From assembly GCF_028285715.1 (NCBI RefSeq), contig NZ_JANQOO010000018.1:62001-126000 (forward strand): a stretch of DNA of 64,000 nucleotides, written 5' to 3'. The DNA comes from Ulvibacterium sp. Its GTDB lineage: Bacteria > Bacteroidota > Bacteroidia > Flavobacteriales > Flavobacteriaceae. Both the position numbers and the translations under genes were made by a program. Below are positions 13,340 to 23,857 of the stretch, in pieces (the stretch's first letter is position 1; each line of letters begins with the position of its first letter). Under the pieces are notes generated by a model. The model did not search any database and was not told the DNA's origin. It saw nothing but the letters and a program-made list of their open reading frames with translations.

Positions 13340-14179
13340 TTATACCAAATGTAATTTATAGTTCACATAAGATTTGGCCAACAAGCCTATTTTTTGATAA
13401 TTGGGAACCCGTATCCGCGTGTTTTTGATTTCCAGGGATGGCGTGTTTTGTAACTTTTTTAGAAGTTTATAATAGTATTTATAGGCCGTATATACACCAA
13501 ATTTAGCTTCTTGTGGTAACTGAAGGATTCCTTCATATCCTTTTTGAAAATCTTCCTTGATGTCCTCCACTATTTCGTTTTTGGATGCTTCATCCAATGC
13601 GTTGAGGTCGGTATTTGGAAAATAAGTGCGATTTAGGGTCTCAAAATCTTCCTTTAGATCTCTTAAAAAATTCACTTTTTGAAAAGCGGAACCCAAGGCC
13701 ATGGCCGAATCCTTCAACTGCTCGTACATTTGCTCATCACCCTTTACGAATACCCTTAAGCACATAAGCCCCACCACATCTGCCGACCCATAGATATAGG
13801 CTTTGTACTCCTCATCCGAAAGATAGGTGTTTTTGGTTAGGTCCATGCGCATACTCTTCATAAACGAGGCTACCAAATGATAGGGAATTCCATACTTGTG
13901 ATAAGTATGCTGAAAGGAGTTCAAAATGGGGTTAAGGCTTATTTTGCTTTTCAGTGCATCGTCCAAACTACTTTCAAAATTATCAAAAAGTGTTCGCTTT
14001 TCATAATCATGGAACGTATCCACAATCTCATCCGAAAAACGAACAAAACCATAAATATTGTAGATATCCGAGCGTATAGAAGAGTCCAACATCTTTGTGG
14101 CCAGCGCAAAAGAGGTACTGTATGACTCTGTTACAATTTTGCTGCAGCTATAGGAAACTTTGTCAAAAATTGCTTTCAT
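13340..14179 (-). CDS. crtB: Phytoene synthase
   Basis: SYSTSFALATKML, RFSDEIVDTFHDY, GSADVVGLMCLRVF, FQKVNFLRDLKEDFE. Confidence 0.95.
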   Translation of the reverse strand: MKAIFDKVSYSCSKIVTESYSTSFALATKMLDSSIRSDIYNIYGFVRFSDEIVDTFHDYEKRTLFDNFESSLDDALKSKISLNPILNSFQHTYHKYGIPYHLVASFMKSMRMDLTKNTYLSDEEYKAYIYGSADVVGLMCLRVFVKGDEQMYEQLKDSAMALGSAFQKVNFLRDLKEDFETLNRTYFPNTDLNALDEASKNEIVEDIKEDFQKGYEGILQLPQEAKFGVYTAYKYYYKLLKKLQNTPSLEIKNTRIRVPNYQKIGLLAKSYVNYKLHLV

Positions 14180-14186
14180 CCTCCTA

Positions 14187-15644
14187 TCATTTCTGTTTAG
14201 CGATTAATTCGGATACTAATTTCCCCGATATCAACGAAGGAGGTACACCCGGCCCGGGGACCGTAAGTTGCCCTGTAAAGTAAAGATTCCTCACTTTTTT
14301 GCTTTTTAAACCAGGTCTAAGAAAAGCCGTTTGCAGTAATGTATTGGCCATACCATAGGCGTTTCCTTTATACGAGTTATAGGCTTCCACAAAATCCTTT
14401 ACGCAAAAGGACTCCTTAAAAATAATGTTCTTATCAACCTGTTGTTGGGTGATTTTTTGAAACCGCTGCATGATAAGATCAAAGTATTGGCTCCTCAACT
14501 CTGGGGTATCTTCCAGACCTGGCGCAATCGGAACCAAAAAGAAACCGGTCTCACATCCTTCCGGAGCCATACTGTTATCCGTAACGGATGGAAAATTGGC
14601 ATAAAATAGTGGGTCCGAAGGCCATTGGGGTTCATCATATATTTCTTGGGCATGCCGTTCAAAATCGGTATCAAAAAACAAATTGTGATGCTCCACGTTT
14701 TGCAGTTTCCTATTGAACCCTATGTAGAACAACAAAGATGATGGTGCAAAGGTCTTTTGTTCCCAGTAATTTTCGGAATATTGTCTGTATGCCTTATCCA
14801 GAAGGGATTCGGAATGATGATAATCCGCACCGCTCAATACAAAATCACTATCAACCTTTTTTCCCTTACTTACAATGCCCAGGCATTTCCTGTCTTTAAC
14901 ACGAATTTTTTCAACTGGGCTATCTGTAAATATCCGTACACCCAATTCTTCCGCCAAACTGCGCATTGCCTTTATGATTTCGAACATTCCACCTTTAGGG
15001 TGCCAAGTGCCCAGTCCAAAATCGGCAAAGTTCATAAAATTGTAAAAAGAAGGGGTTTTACTAGGTTTTGCACCTAAAAATAAAACTGGAAATTCCAGGG
15101 TTGAGACCAACTTGGGGTTTTTAAAATTCTTTCTTACTTCCCCACTTATGGTTTTAAAAAATTGATCTACCCGTAGAACGGTTTCCTTGGTGACCAATTC
15201 AAAAGGTGAGATTCCGGGGCGCAACACCACATTGTTTATGGCTATTTCGTAGTTCTCCTGCGCTTTATGGATAAATTTGCGCAGGGGTGCCGAGCTTCCG
15301 TTTTCCACACGCTCAAATTCGGCGCAAATTTTATCCATGGTATCGCCAATGGTAATTACATCATCGGAAAAAAAGATTTTGTAGGCCGGACTTAACTTTT
15401 CCAATTGATAGAAGTCCGATGTTTTTTTTCCAAAGTCGGCGAAGAACTTATTAAAGATACCCGGCATCCAGTACCAACTAGGTCCAATATCAAAGGTGAA
15501 ACCATCGCGCACCAATTGCCTTGCCCTGCCGCCCACGGTGCTGTTTTTTTCGTAGATTTCAACATCGTAACCTTGTTTAGCCAAATAACAGGAGGCCGAA
15601 AGGGAGGAGAAACCAGAACCGATTATGATGACCTTTTTATTCAT
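14187..15644 (-). CDS. crtI: Phytoene desaturase
   Basis: IIGSGFSSLSASCYLAKQGYDVEIYEKNSTVGGRARQ; YFTGQLTVPGPGVPPSLISGK. Confidence 0.95.
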   Translation of the reverse strand: MNKKVIIIGSGFSSLSASCYLAKQGYDVEIYEKNSTVGGRARQLVRDGFTFDIGPSWYWMPGIFNKFFADFGKKTSDFYQLEKLSPAYKIFFSDDVITIGDTMDKICAEFERVENGSSAPLRKFIHKAQENYEIAINNVVLRPGISPFELVTKETVLRVDQFFKTISGEVRKNFKNPKLVSTLEFPVLFLGAKPSKTPSFYNFMNFADFGLGTWHPKGGMFEIIKAMRSLAEELGVRIFTDSPVEKIRVKDRKCLGIVSKGKKVDSDFVLSGADYHHSESLLDKAYRQYSENYWEQKTFAPSSLLFYIGFNRKLQNVEHHNLFFDTDFERHAQEIYDEPQWPSDPLFYANFPSVTDNSMAPEGCETGFFLVPIAPGLEDTPELRSQYFDLIMQRFQKITQQQVDKNIIFKESFCVKDFVEAYNSYKGNAYGMANTLLQTAFLRPGLKSKKVRNLYFTGQLTVPGPGVPPSLISGKLVSELIAKQK

Positions 15645-15674
15645 TGCAATGGGGGATTGGGGGCTCCAGTTCAG

Positions 15675-16574
15675 TTATAATTCGTTAACCACTTGTTCTA
15701 TGGAGGTAAATGTTTCAATAAAATCAGGATGACCACCCTCCCTCAAGTATCGGGTTTGATGGCCCAACAACCATAACTTTGGATTTTCATATCCGGCTAC
15801 CACTTCAGTAAAATCCTCAACGTATTTTTGAAGTTTATCCTTGGAGGGGGCTACGGTAAAGTAGGAAACAAAGTAGAGGTCATTAAAATACTTTAAAACA
15901 TCCTTCAAGGTTTCCAAGGGTACGGTCTGTCCGAGATAAATAGATTTGTAACCTCGTAAAACAATTTCATAATTGAGGTATAATAGGCCTATCTCATGAA
16001 TTTCATTTTCCGGTAAAAAGGGGACGAAAATTTTATCGGTTTTGGTCGGCTCCAAATGCTGGAGTTTTTCCGTGTTGATCAGAATCTTCTGTTTGATAAG
16101 ACTGGTGATAAAATGCTCATGTGCCGGACTTATGGTATCCGTTTGCCACAGTAGCCCCAACTCGTTCAGCAGTGGTATGAAAACGTCATAAAAAATTTCC
16201 CTAAAGGATTTTTCGACCAATAGACCATTATACGTATTTAAAAAGAGGGTTTGATCAAAATTTACCATGGCCAGTTTAAAGGCATTTATGGCATGGTTCT
16301 TCACACTGTTTTTAGCAACGATTTCCTTAACCTTCAAGGGAATATCCTGCTCTTCTAGCTTGGCAATTTTGGATATTTTATACCCATTGTTGTACAACAA
16401 AGTGACGTTCAACAATTTTTGAAGGCTACTAAGACTGTAGGTTCTGATGTTGGTACTTGTCCTTTCCGGTGATAACAATCCGTATCGTTTTTCCCAAATA
16501 CGTATGGTATGCGCTTTTATTCCGGAAAGGTTTTCCAAATCCCTTATACTAAAGAACTTCTTAACATTGTTCAT
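15675..16574 (-). CDS. MerR family transcriptional regulator with B12-binding (CarH/LitR-type) domain
   Basis: MerR HTH FSIRDLENLSGIKAHTIRIWEKRYGLLSPERT; W-x9-EH (WQTDTISPAHEH) and ExHxxG (EIHEIG) motifs. Confidence 0.9.
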   Translation of the reverse strand: MNNVKKFFSIRDLENLSGIKAHTIRIWEKRYGLLSPERTSTNIRTYSLSSLQKLLNVTLLYNNGYKISKIAKLEEQDIPLKVKEIVAKNSVKNHAINAFKLAMVNFDQTLFLNTYNGLLVEKSFREIFYDVFIPLLNELGLLWQTDTISPAHEHFITSLIKQKILINTEKLQHLEPTKTDKIFVPFLPENEIHEIGLLYLNYEIVLRGYKSIYLGQTVPLETLKDVLKYFNDLYFVSYFTVAPSKDKLQKYVEDFTEVVAGYENPKLWLLGHQTRYLREGGHPDFIETFTSIEQVVNEL

Positions 16575-16843
16575 GATTTACGTAAAAAGTTTAAACAAAT
16601 TTACAATTAAATATAAGTAGTTGTACTGTTGGATTGTTAAAATTTCAGTTAAAAAGCGCCCATTTTGATAAAATAGTCCGAAAGAAGTTTATATGGTAGT
16701 CCATTTTTTCAATAATTTGATATATTTAGCTTGTCTGTACAACTTTGGTAAATCTTGTCGTATGAAGGTACATTTCCGGTATTGTGTAGAGCACTTTTTG
16801 CAGAAGGATGTTAAAAAAGGAAATAGAACATAAATTCTTAAAA

Positions 16844-17566
16844 ATGAATAGGATACTCGGTTTGATTTTCTCGGGAATATTAATAACGGTTTCCTGCAAA
16901 CAAGAGAAGAAAGACAAAGAATCGCAGGAGGGCACCCAGGAAATGACCTTGGAGAATGACGAATGGATTTCTTTGATGGACGCCAGCTTGTGGAAGGGTT
17001 ACAATGAGAATTCCCTTCCGGACAATTGGAAGTTTCAGGACGATATTATCGAATGCTATGGAACAGGAGGGGATATTGGTGGGGATATCATTACCAGGGC
17101 TACCTATGATAATTTTGAGTTGAGCTTGGAATGGAAGATAACGGACGGAGGTAATAGTGGCATTTTTTACCATGTGGTAGAGGATACTATATATAAGGCA
17201 CCTTACGAAACCGGAGCCGAATATCAATTGTTGGATGATGCGGGGTTTTCGGGGCCCGTGGAGGATTGGCAAAAAAGCGGGGCGAACTATGCCATGCATA
17301 TTGCCGATAAGGACAAGAAGCAATTAAAACCTGTAGGGGAGTGGAATTCCTCAAAGATAATTTTCAACAAAGGAGAGGTAGAGCATTGGCTTAATGGTCA
17401 AAAAATCGTGACCTTCAATAAGTTCTCGGAAGATTGGAAGGAAAAGAGGAATAGTGGCAAGTGGAACGATTATCCAGATTATGGAAAGGCCAGTGATGGT
17501 TACCTAGGTTTACAGGACCATGGCGCAGGAGTTTGGTTTAGGAATGTAAAGGTCAGAAAATTGTAG
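16844..17566 (+). CDS. DUF1080 (3-keto-disaccharide hydrolase fold) lipoprotein
   Basis: FELSLEWKITDGGNSGIFYHV, HWLNGQKIVTF, GYLGLQDHGAGVWFRNVKVRKL. Confidence 0.9.
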   Translation: MNRILGLIFSGILITVSCKQEKKDKESQEGTQEMTLENDEWISLMDASLWKGYNENSLPDNWKFQDDIIECYGTGGDIGGDIITRATYDNFELSLEWKITDGGNSGIFYHVVEDTIYKAPYETGAEYQLLDDAGFSGPVEDWQKSGANYAMHIADKDKKQLKPVGEWNSSKIIFNKGEVEHWLNGQKIVTFNKFSEDWKEKRNSGKWNDYPDYGKASDGYLGLQDHGAGVWFRNVKVRKL

Positions 17567-17584
17567 GCAGGGCAGGCGGGAATT

Positions 17585-17619
17585 AAAAAATGCCGCGGCA
17601 AATATTGCCACGGCACTTA
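17585..17619 (-). terminator. Terminator downstream of tRNA-Leu
   Basis: Minus strand AAGTGCCGTGGCA-ATATT-TGCCGCGGCATTTTTT stem plus U-run. Confidence 0.75.
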
Positions 17620-17622
17620 AGG

Positions 17623-17706
17623 TGCGCACGAGAAGACTCGAACTTCCACGACCTAATGGCCACTAGCCCCTCAAGCTAGCGCGTCTACCAATTCCGCCAC
17701 GTGCGC
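17623..17706 (-). tRNA. tRNA-Leu (anticodon GAG)
   Basis: Minus strand GCGCACGTGGCGGAATTGGTAGACGCGCTAGCTTGAGGGGCTAG...GTTCGAGTC...CGTGCGCA; 7-bp acceptor stem, long variable arm; CCA not encoded. Confidence 0.95.
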
Positions 17707-17841
17707 TCGGTTAAAAATGAAGGGCAAATATAGCAAAGTATTTCCATAGATTGTCCGGATAAATGGATTTGGTTTTTGACAATTATGGAATGTTGGAATT
17801 ATGCCGATTTTGGAAATATTGATACTTGATTACGTTGATCA

Positions 17842-20800
17842 ATGGAAAATGTAAAGGAGAAATATTGGGGAAAAGTATATGTAATACTCTTGTTCGTTGG
17901 TTCACTTGTTACGGGCTGTGGGGTAGATAAACCCGATGCAGTGGAAATGGCCGAAGCCAAGCTTCCCGAGGTCATCGATTTCAATTATCATATTAAACCT
18001 ATTCTTTCGGACCGATGTTTTGCCTGTCACGGGCCGGACAAGAATAATCAGAAAGCCAGTTTAAGGTTGGATATAGCGGATTCGGCTTATGCAGCCCTGC
18101 GTTCCGGAGCCGGAGTTGCCATCAAACCTGGTAGCTTGGGAAAGAGTGAGGTTTATCACCGAATGGTGTCGACCGATCCAGATCAGGTCATGCCCCCACC
18201 GGAATCAAACCTTACCCTTAGCCCAACGGAGATTGCGTATATCAGCAAGTGGATAGAACAAGGTGCCGAATACAAACCGCATTGGGCCTTTACCAAACCT
18301 GAAAAAAAGAAAGTTCCCAAAGTAGGTAAGGGTTGGGCTACGAATGAAATAGATCATTTTATCGTGGCCAAACTGGAGGAAAACGATATTGAACCTTCCC
18401 CAATGGCGCAACGGGAAGTACTGATACGCAGGTTGTATTTTGATCTTACCGGTTTGCCGCCCGCCGTAGAAGAAGTAAAACGTATCATGGCCGATAGTGC
18501 TCCGGATTACTATGAAAGATTGGTCGATAGCCTATTGGCATTGCCCACATACGGGGAACGTATGGCAGCCCATTGGTTGGATGTGGCCCGTTTTGCGGAT
18601 AGTGAAGGGTATTTGGATGACTTCCACCATGAGATGTGGCCCTATCGCGATTGGGTCATCGATGCCTATAATGAAAATTTGCCTTACGATGATTTTGTCC
18701 TTTGGCAGGTTGGGGGAGACCAAATTCCTGAAAGTACCCATGAGCAAAAGTTGGCCACGGCTTTTAATCGTTTGCACAAACAAAATTCCGAAGGCGGGGT
18801 CATACCGGAGGAGTTCCGAGTGGAATACGTTGCCGACCGCACCAACACGGTAGGTACGGCCTTTATGGGCTTAACAGTCGCTTGTGCCCGTTGCCATGAT
18901 CACAAATACGACCCCATATCCCAAAAGGACTATTTTGAGCTTTTTAGTTTCTTCAATAGTACGGTGGAGCGGGGGGATGCCATATTCGCATATAACTCCA
19001 TCGAGAATGGAAATGATGCCCCACCCGAACTTTCTATGAACGCGGGACCCGTAATGCCCGTACCCGGGGAAGAAAGTGTCGCGAAACTATGGGAATTCCT
19101 AAAGCGTGAGATCAAGACGAAATCGTCACGTATTCAGGAGGAAGTAGGGAAAAGGAAACCATTGGCCCTGGAGTGGGCAGGTTCCAATCCCTCACCTAAA
19201 GTCATGGAAAGCCTAGTGGATCATGCCACCATGGTGCATCTTGATTTTGACCAATCGGCAAATGGAATTAGCAAAGACCGTGCTAAAGGTTCCAAGGACG
19301 CAAAGTACCACGGGCATGCGTTTGTGCCAGGAAAGAAAGGTATGGCCCTAGAATATCAGGAAGGGCAATTGATAGCCGATGGAAGTAGGATCAGTTTTGA
19401 GCGAACGGAACCCTTTACCGTAAGCTTTTGGATCAAAACCCCAAAGCAATTTGACGAGGCCCGTGTTTTTTATAACGGCAACGGCCGTATACAGGGCTAT
19501 CGGGGCTGGGACGTGGTTTTGGATAGTACAAGGTTGTCTTTTAGGCTAAGTCATGCACATCCCTATCAATCCCTGGATCTTCGCTTAAAGGAAGAGTTGC
19601 CGTTGAACCAATGGCAGCATTTTGTTTGGACCTATGACGGCTCCAGTGATGCCAAGGGCATGAAAATCTATCAAAATGGGCAATTAATGGATCCGGAAAT
19701 TCTCCGGAACAATGTACTCCGATCCACAAAACCCTACACCGATAAACGTGCTACGGTGTATATGCATTATCAAGGCCTTATTTTAGGGGCCAGCCATTAC
19801 GACCAGCACTTTGATGGAGGTTTCTTGGATGATGTCCGTATCCTGAATATAGAGGCTGGAGAGTTAATGGCCCAATATTTATATGATGCAGAAGTGGGAC
19901 GGCAATCGTTCCAACAAGCTATGACTTCCACTTCGGAGGCGGCAACGGAGTTTTATGTTTTGCACCTGGACGAAAAGCTCAGACAGGAACGGGACGCTTT
20001 GCGTGAAATGCAATTGCGCGAGGTCCAGACGATGGACACCGTTCAGGAAATTATGGTGATGGGCGACTTGGATACGGAACGACCCACCTATATTTTAGAT
20101 CGCGGGATGTATGACGCCCCGACCGATAGAGTAGGGCGGGATGTCCCCGAAACCATTTTACCATGGCCGGAAGATTTGCCCCGAAATAGATACGGTCTTG
20201 GAAAATGGCTGGTACATGAAGACAATCCCTTGACGGCCCGTGTAGCCGTAAACCAAATATGGTATTTAATGTTTGGCCAAGGATTGGTCTCTACCAATGA
20301 GGATTTTGGCAATCAGGGTGCCTTGCCCAGTCATCCCGAGCTTTTGGATTGGTTGGCCGTTGATTTTATGGAAAACGGATGGAACGTAAAACGATTGGTC
20401 CGGCAAATGGTGACATCGGCTACATACAAGCAATCCTCGGTTGTACGGGAGGATTTAAAGGATATTGATCCGGACAACTTACTTTTGGCAAGAAGTCCTA
20501 GATACCGGAGGTCTGCGGAAATGGTAAGGGATAATGTCTTGGCGGCCAGTGGCCTTCTTGAGCCAAAGATAGGTGGGAAATCGGTGTTCCCATACCAACC
20601 CGAAGGCCTATGGCGGGAAACAATAACCCACGCGTTTTTCCCGGATTATGAGGTGGATTATGAAAATGGATTATATAGACGTAGCCTATACACTTTTTGG
20701 AAGCGAAATGTCCCTGCGCCTGGCATGCTGGTTTTTGATGCCTCCAACCGTAGTGAATGCCAAGTGGAGAGGCAGCGCAGTAATACGCCGCTTCAGGCAC

Positions 20801-21132
20801 TCGTATTGTTGAACAGTCCACAGGTTATCGAAGCATGTAGGGTACTCTCCGAAAAAATCTGGAAAGAAACTTCTTCTGATCTCACTAGCGCAATTGATGG
20901 AGTTTTTCTGGCATTGATCGGAAGAGTGCCCACACAAAACGAAAGAAACATATTGACTCAGCAGTATCATGAAGAGAAAGATTATTTTGCCTCCAAGCCC
21001 ATAGAAGCAAAGAAATTTCTAAGTATCGGGGCGATGCAACCTGCTCCCGAAATTCCCATGATAGAAAACGCGGCATTGGCTCGGGTGGCCAATACGGTCT
21101 TAAATTCCACGGAGGCTTATTATAAAAATTAG
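17842..21132 (+). CDS. DUF1549/DUF1553 protein with c-type cytochrome (CxxCH) and LamG-like domains
   Basis: RCFACHGPDK; LTGLPPAVEEVKRI; NSEGGVIPEEFRVEYVADRTNTVGTAFMGLTVACARCHDHKYDPISQKDYF; NRLGKWLVHEDNPLTARVAVN. Confidence 0.93.
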   Translation: MENVKEKYWGKVYVILLFVGSLVTGCGVDKPDAVEMAEAKLPEVIDFNYHIKPILSDRCFACHGPDKNNQKASLRLDIADSAYAALRSGAGVAIKPGSLGKSEVYHRMVSTDPDQVMPPPESNLTLSPTEIAYISKWIEQGAEYKPHWAFTKPEKKKVPKVGKGWATNEIDHFIVAKLEENDIEPSPMAQREVLIRRLYFDLTGLPPAVEEVKRIMADSAPDYYERLVDSLLALPTYGERMAAHWLDVARFADSEGYLDDFHHEMWPYRDWVIDAYNENLPYDDFVLWQVGGDQIPESTHEQKLATAFNRLHKQNSEGGVIPEEFRVEYVADRTNTVGTAFMGLTVACARCHDHKYDPISQKDYFELFSFFNSTVERGDAIFAYNSIENGNDAPPELSMNAGPVMPVPGEESVAKLWEFLKREIKTKSSRIQEEVGKRKPLALEWAGSNPSPKVMESLVDHATMVHLDFDQSANGISKDRAKGSKDAKYHGHAFVPGKKGMALEYQEGQLIADGSRISFERTEPFTVSFWIKTPKQFDEARVFYNGNGRIQGYRGWDVVLDSTRLSFRLSHAHPYQSLDLRLKEELPLNQWQHFVWTYDGSSDAKGMKIYQNGQLMDPEILRNNVLRSTKPYTDKRATVYMHYQGLILGASHYDQHFDGGFLDDVRILNIEAGELMAQYLYDAEVGRQSFQQAMTSTSEAATEFYVLHLDEKLRQERDALREMQLREVQTMDTVQEIMVMGDLDTERPTYILDRGMYDAPTDRVGRDVPETILPWPEDLPRNRYGLGKWLVHEDNPLTARVAVNQIWYLMFGQGLVSTNEDFGNQGALPSHPELLDWLAVDFMENGWNVKRLVRQMVTSATYKQSSVVREDLKDIDPDNLLLARSPRYRRSAEMVRDNVLAASGLLEPKIGGKSVFPYQPEGLWRETITHAFFPDYEVDYENGLYRRSLYTFWKRNVPAPGMLVFDASNRSECQVERQRSNTPLQALVLLNSPQVIEACRVLSEKIWKETSSDLTSAIDGVFLALIGRVPTQNERNILTQQYHEEKDYFASKPIEAKKFLSIGAMQPAPEIPMIENAALARVANTVLNSTEAYYKN

Positions 21133-21136
21133 AACT

Positions 21137-22618
21137 ATGGATTATAGCAAGGACATCCAAAAAGCGAAATACCTGCAGAACCGAAGGGAATTTCTTCGTA
21201 CCACAAGTCGAGGATTGGGCAGTCTTGCCCTAGGTAGCTTAATTTTTCCAGATCTAATGGCCTCCCCGAGCCCCAAGGATATCGAAGCGGCTAGTTTAAA
21301 CAATGGCGTAGTCCTTTCAGGTCCACATCATACACCAAGAGCCAAAAGGGTTATTTACCTCTTTCAAAGTGGTGGGCCAAGTCAGTTTGAGCTTTTTGAC
21401 TATAAGCCCGAGCTTATGACACGCTGGGGGGAGGAAATTCCGGACTCCGTTAGAAACGGTCAACGTGTATCCGGTATGTTGGCCGCACAATCCAGCTTTC
21501 CGCTGGTGGGCTCTAAGTTTAAATTTCACCAACATTCAAAGACAGGGGGATATTTTAGTGAATTGATGAAGCATACCTCCGGGATTGCCGAGGATATCTG
21601 CATGATCAATTCCATGTACACCGAAGCGATCAACCACGAACCTGCCGTCATTTTTATGCAGACCGGCTCACAGCAGGTAGGAAGACCCAGTATGGGTTCC
21701 TGGATGAGCTATGGTTTGGGAAGTTCCAATGATAATATGCCTTCATTTATTGTACTACTGTCCAGAGGAAAGGACAGTGCCCAAAATCTGAACATGCAGG
21801 CTTGGAATAGTGGATTTTTACCATCGCATCACCAAGGAGTACAATTCAGGTCCGGTTCTGATCCGGTATTGTATTTGAGCAATCCCTTGGGAATAGATAA
21901 AAAGAGTAGAAGGCGCGAGTTGGATTACCTTTCCCGACTGGAAGCCGAGCAAAAAAAGGTATGGGGCGACCCTGAGATCGATTCAAAGATCAGCCAATAT
22001 GAAATGGCCTATCGCATGCAGGCCAGTGTTCCCGAAATTGCCGATCTTTCCCAAGAACCGGATTACATCTTTGATATGTATGGCGAGGATGCCCGTATTC
22101 CCGGTACCTATGCCTACAATTGCCTCATGGCCAGAAGATTGGCGGAACGCGATGTTAATTTCATCCAACTGTATCATATGGGTTGGGATCAGCATGGTAA
22201 TCTCCCTACAGAAATCGTCAAAATGGCCCGATCATCAGATCAGGCATCCGCTGCATTAGTAAAGGATTTAAAACAGCGCGGCCTTTTGGAAGATACCTTG
22301 GTAGTCTGGGGTGGTGAGTTTGGCAGGACCAGTTTTTCCCAAGGAAAGTTAACGAAGGATAACTACGGCAGGGACCATCATCCACGGAGTTTTAGCATGT
22401 GGATGGCCGGGGGGGGCATAAAGCCTGGAATGGTGTATGGAAAGACCGATCCCTTCGGCTATAACATTGAAGAAAATCCGGTCCATGTACATGATTTTCA
22501 AGCTACCCTTCTCAATCAATTGGGGATTGATCATGAGCGATTGGTCTTTAAGCATCAGGGAAGAAGATATCGCCTTACCGATGTACACGGACATGTGGTA
22601 AAGGATATTCTTGCATAA
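21137..22618 (+). CDS. DUF1501 family protein (sulfatase-like)
   Basis: RREFLRTTSRGLGSLALGSL signal; GGPSQFELFDYKP; WGGEFGRTSFSQG. Confidence 0.93.
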   Translation: MDYSKDIQKAKYLQNRREFLRTTSRGLGSLALGSLIFPDLMASPSPKDIEAASLNNGVVLSGPHHTPRAKRVIYLFQSGGPSQFELFDYKPELMTRWGEEIPDSVRNGQRVSGMLAAQSSFPLVGSKFKFHQHSKTGGYFSELMKHTSGIAEDICMINSMYTEAINHEPAVIFMQTGSQQVGRPSMGSWMSYGLGSSNDNMPSFIVLLSRGKDSAQNLNMQAWNSGFLPSHHQGVQFRSGSDPVLYLSNPLGIDKKSRRRELDYLSRLEAEQKKVWGDPEIDSKISQYEMAYRMQASVPEIADLSQEPDYIFDMYGEDARIPGTYAYNCLMARRLAERDVNFIQLYHMGWDQHGNLPTEIVKMARSSDQASAALVKDLKQRGLLEDTLVVWGGEFGRTSFSQGKLTKDNYGRDHHPRSFSMWMAGGGIKPGMVYGKTDPFGYNIEENPVHVHDFQATLLNQLGIDHERLVFKHQGRRYRLTDVHGHVVKDILA

Positions 22619-22717
22619 CCCTAGATATTTCGGTTTTAAATGACCTCTGATATTAAAGGGATGGAGGTGAAGTGGATTAACTTCATCCAAGTCCTTAATA
22701 CTTGTTTTCCATTTTTT

Positions 22718-22807
22718 AATTCACCTAAACCTATCTACCATTCGTCTACAGTTATGGGTCATCCGTCTACACGGCGAGGATAAGGGGATTTAAAATTTTA
22801 ACATTTG
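22718..22807 (+). promoter_or_regulatory. Site A: three in-phase 11-bp arms (22718 aattcacctaa, 22739 cattcgtctac, 22760 catccgtctac) plus -7-like box AACATTTG (22800-22807)
   Basis: 21-bp periodic direct repeat; arm 3 end to -7 box start is 30 bp. Confidence 0.75.
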
Positions 22808-22832
22808 TCATGGAATTCCAAAGCACAAAAAC

Positions 22833-23234
22833 ATGAATATCCTATTTATAGAAGATGACAATATTGAGCTTATGAAGTTGAGACGGACGGTTTCAAAGCT
22901 TAAGCTCAAGCACGTAATCACCGAAGCAAGGAATGGTGAAGAAGCTTTACAAAAACTAGGTTCGGAAGATGCACTTCCCGATATTATTCTCCTAGACCTG
23001 AATATGCCCAGAATGAGTGGCATCGAATTCCTAAAAATTCTTAAGGCACACGATACCTTAAAATACCTGCCCACAATCATCCTTACAACTTCCGAAAACC
23101 GGGCCGATTTGCTGGAATGTTACAGGATTGGAATTGCCGGTTACGTCATAAAGCCCCTAAAATACGAGGAATATCAATCCAAACTTCAGAAGGTTTTAGC
23201 GTATTGGGAAGCCAATGAATTGGTAAAAGGCTAA
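22833..23234 (+). CDS. Single-domain (CheY-like) response regulator
   Basis: MNILFIEDDNIE; IILLDLNMPRMSG; IILTTS; YVIKPL. Confidence 0.93.
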   Translation: MNILFIEDDNIELMKLRRTVSKLKLKHVITEARNGEEALQKLGSEDALPDIILLDLNMPRMSGIEFLKILKAHDTLKYLPTIILTTSENRADLLECYRIGIAGYVIKPLKYEEYQSKLQKVLAYWEANELVKG

Positions 23235-23311
23235 CAGAAAACCTCGTTTCACAACAAATTTTCTGTCATAGGTGATACTTTTCTTACTTTTATTTTTGAA
23301 ATTAAACCAGA

Positions 23312-23857
23312 ATGAAAGGAATTGTTTTTACAGAATTTTTGGAAATGGTGGAATCCAAATTCGGTCTGGAAACGGTAGATACCATTATTGAAAAGGCGGA
23401 TTTGACTTCGGAAGGTATTTATACTTCGGTAGGCACCTATGATTTTAATGAAATGGTAAGCCTAATTACCGGTCTTAGCCAGGAAGTGGATATCCCTGCG
23501 GGAGATCTTATTTACGCTTTCGGGCTTTATCTTTTTAGCAGTCTTGGCAAGGCCCATCCAGAGGTGATACAGAGCTACAAGTCGCCCTTGGGACTTTTGT
23601 ATTCCATTGAAGACCACATCCACGTACATGTAAAAAAGCTATATCCGGATGCTGAATTGCCCGCCTTCAAAATTTTGGAAAAGACGGATAATTCAATTTC
23701 CATGATCTATTCCTCTTCTAGGGGCCTGTATAGGTTGGCCCATGGCCTGATCGAAAAAACTTTTGAACACTTTAACGGCAAAGCGGATATCACCTATCAA
23801 CTCTTAAAGGAAGATGGCACTGAAGTCAAATTCGACATTGTCCAAAATGGACAGTAA
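23312..23857 (+). CDS. H-NOX / heme-NO-binding protein
   Basis: MKGIVFTEFLEMVE; proximal His context IHVHVKKLYPDAELPAF; YxSxR motif YSSSR. Confidence 0.92.
   Translation: MKGIVFTEFLEMVESKFGLETVDTIIEKADLTSEGIYTSVGTYDFNEMVSLITGLSQEVDIPAGDLIYAFGLYLFSSLGKAHPEVIQSYKSPLGLLYSIEDHIHVHVKKLYPDAELPAFKILEKTDNSISMIYSSSRGLYRLAHGLIEKTFEHFNGKADITYQLLKEDGTEVKFDIVQNGQ

Noticed and set aside
16575-16660. TAAATTTG on minus strand upstream of the CarH-like gene as promoter plus CarH operator
   Set aside because: No matching -33 element or clear inverted operator could be assigned; too A/T-rich to call.
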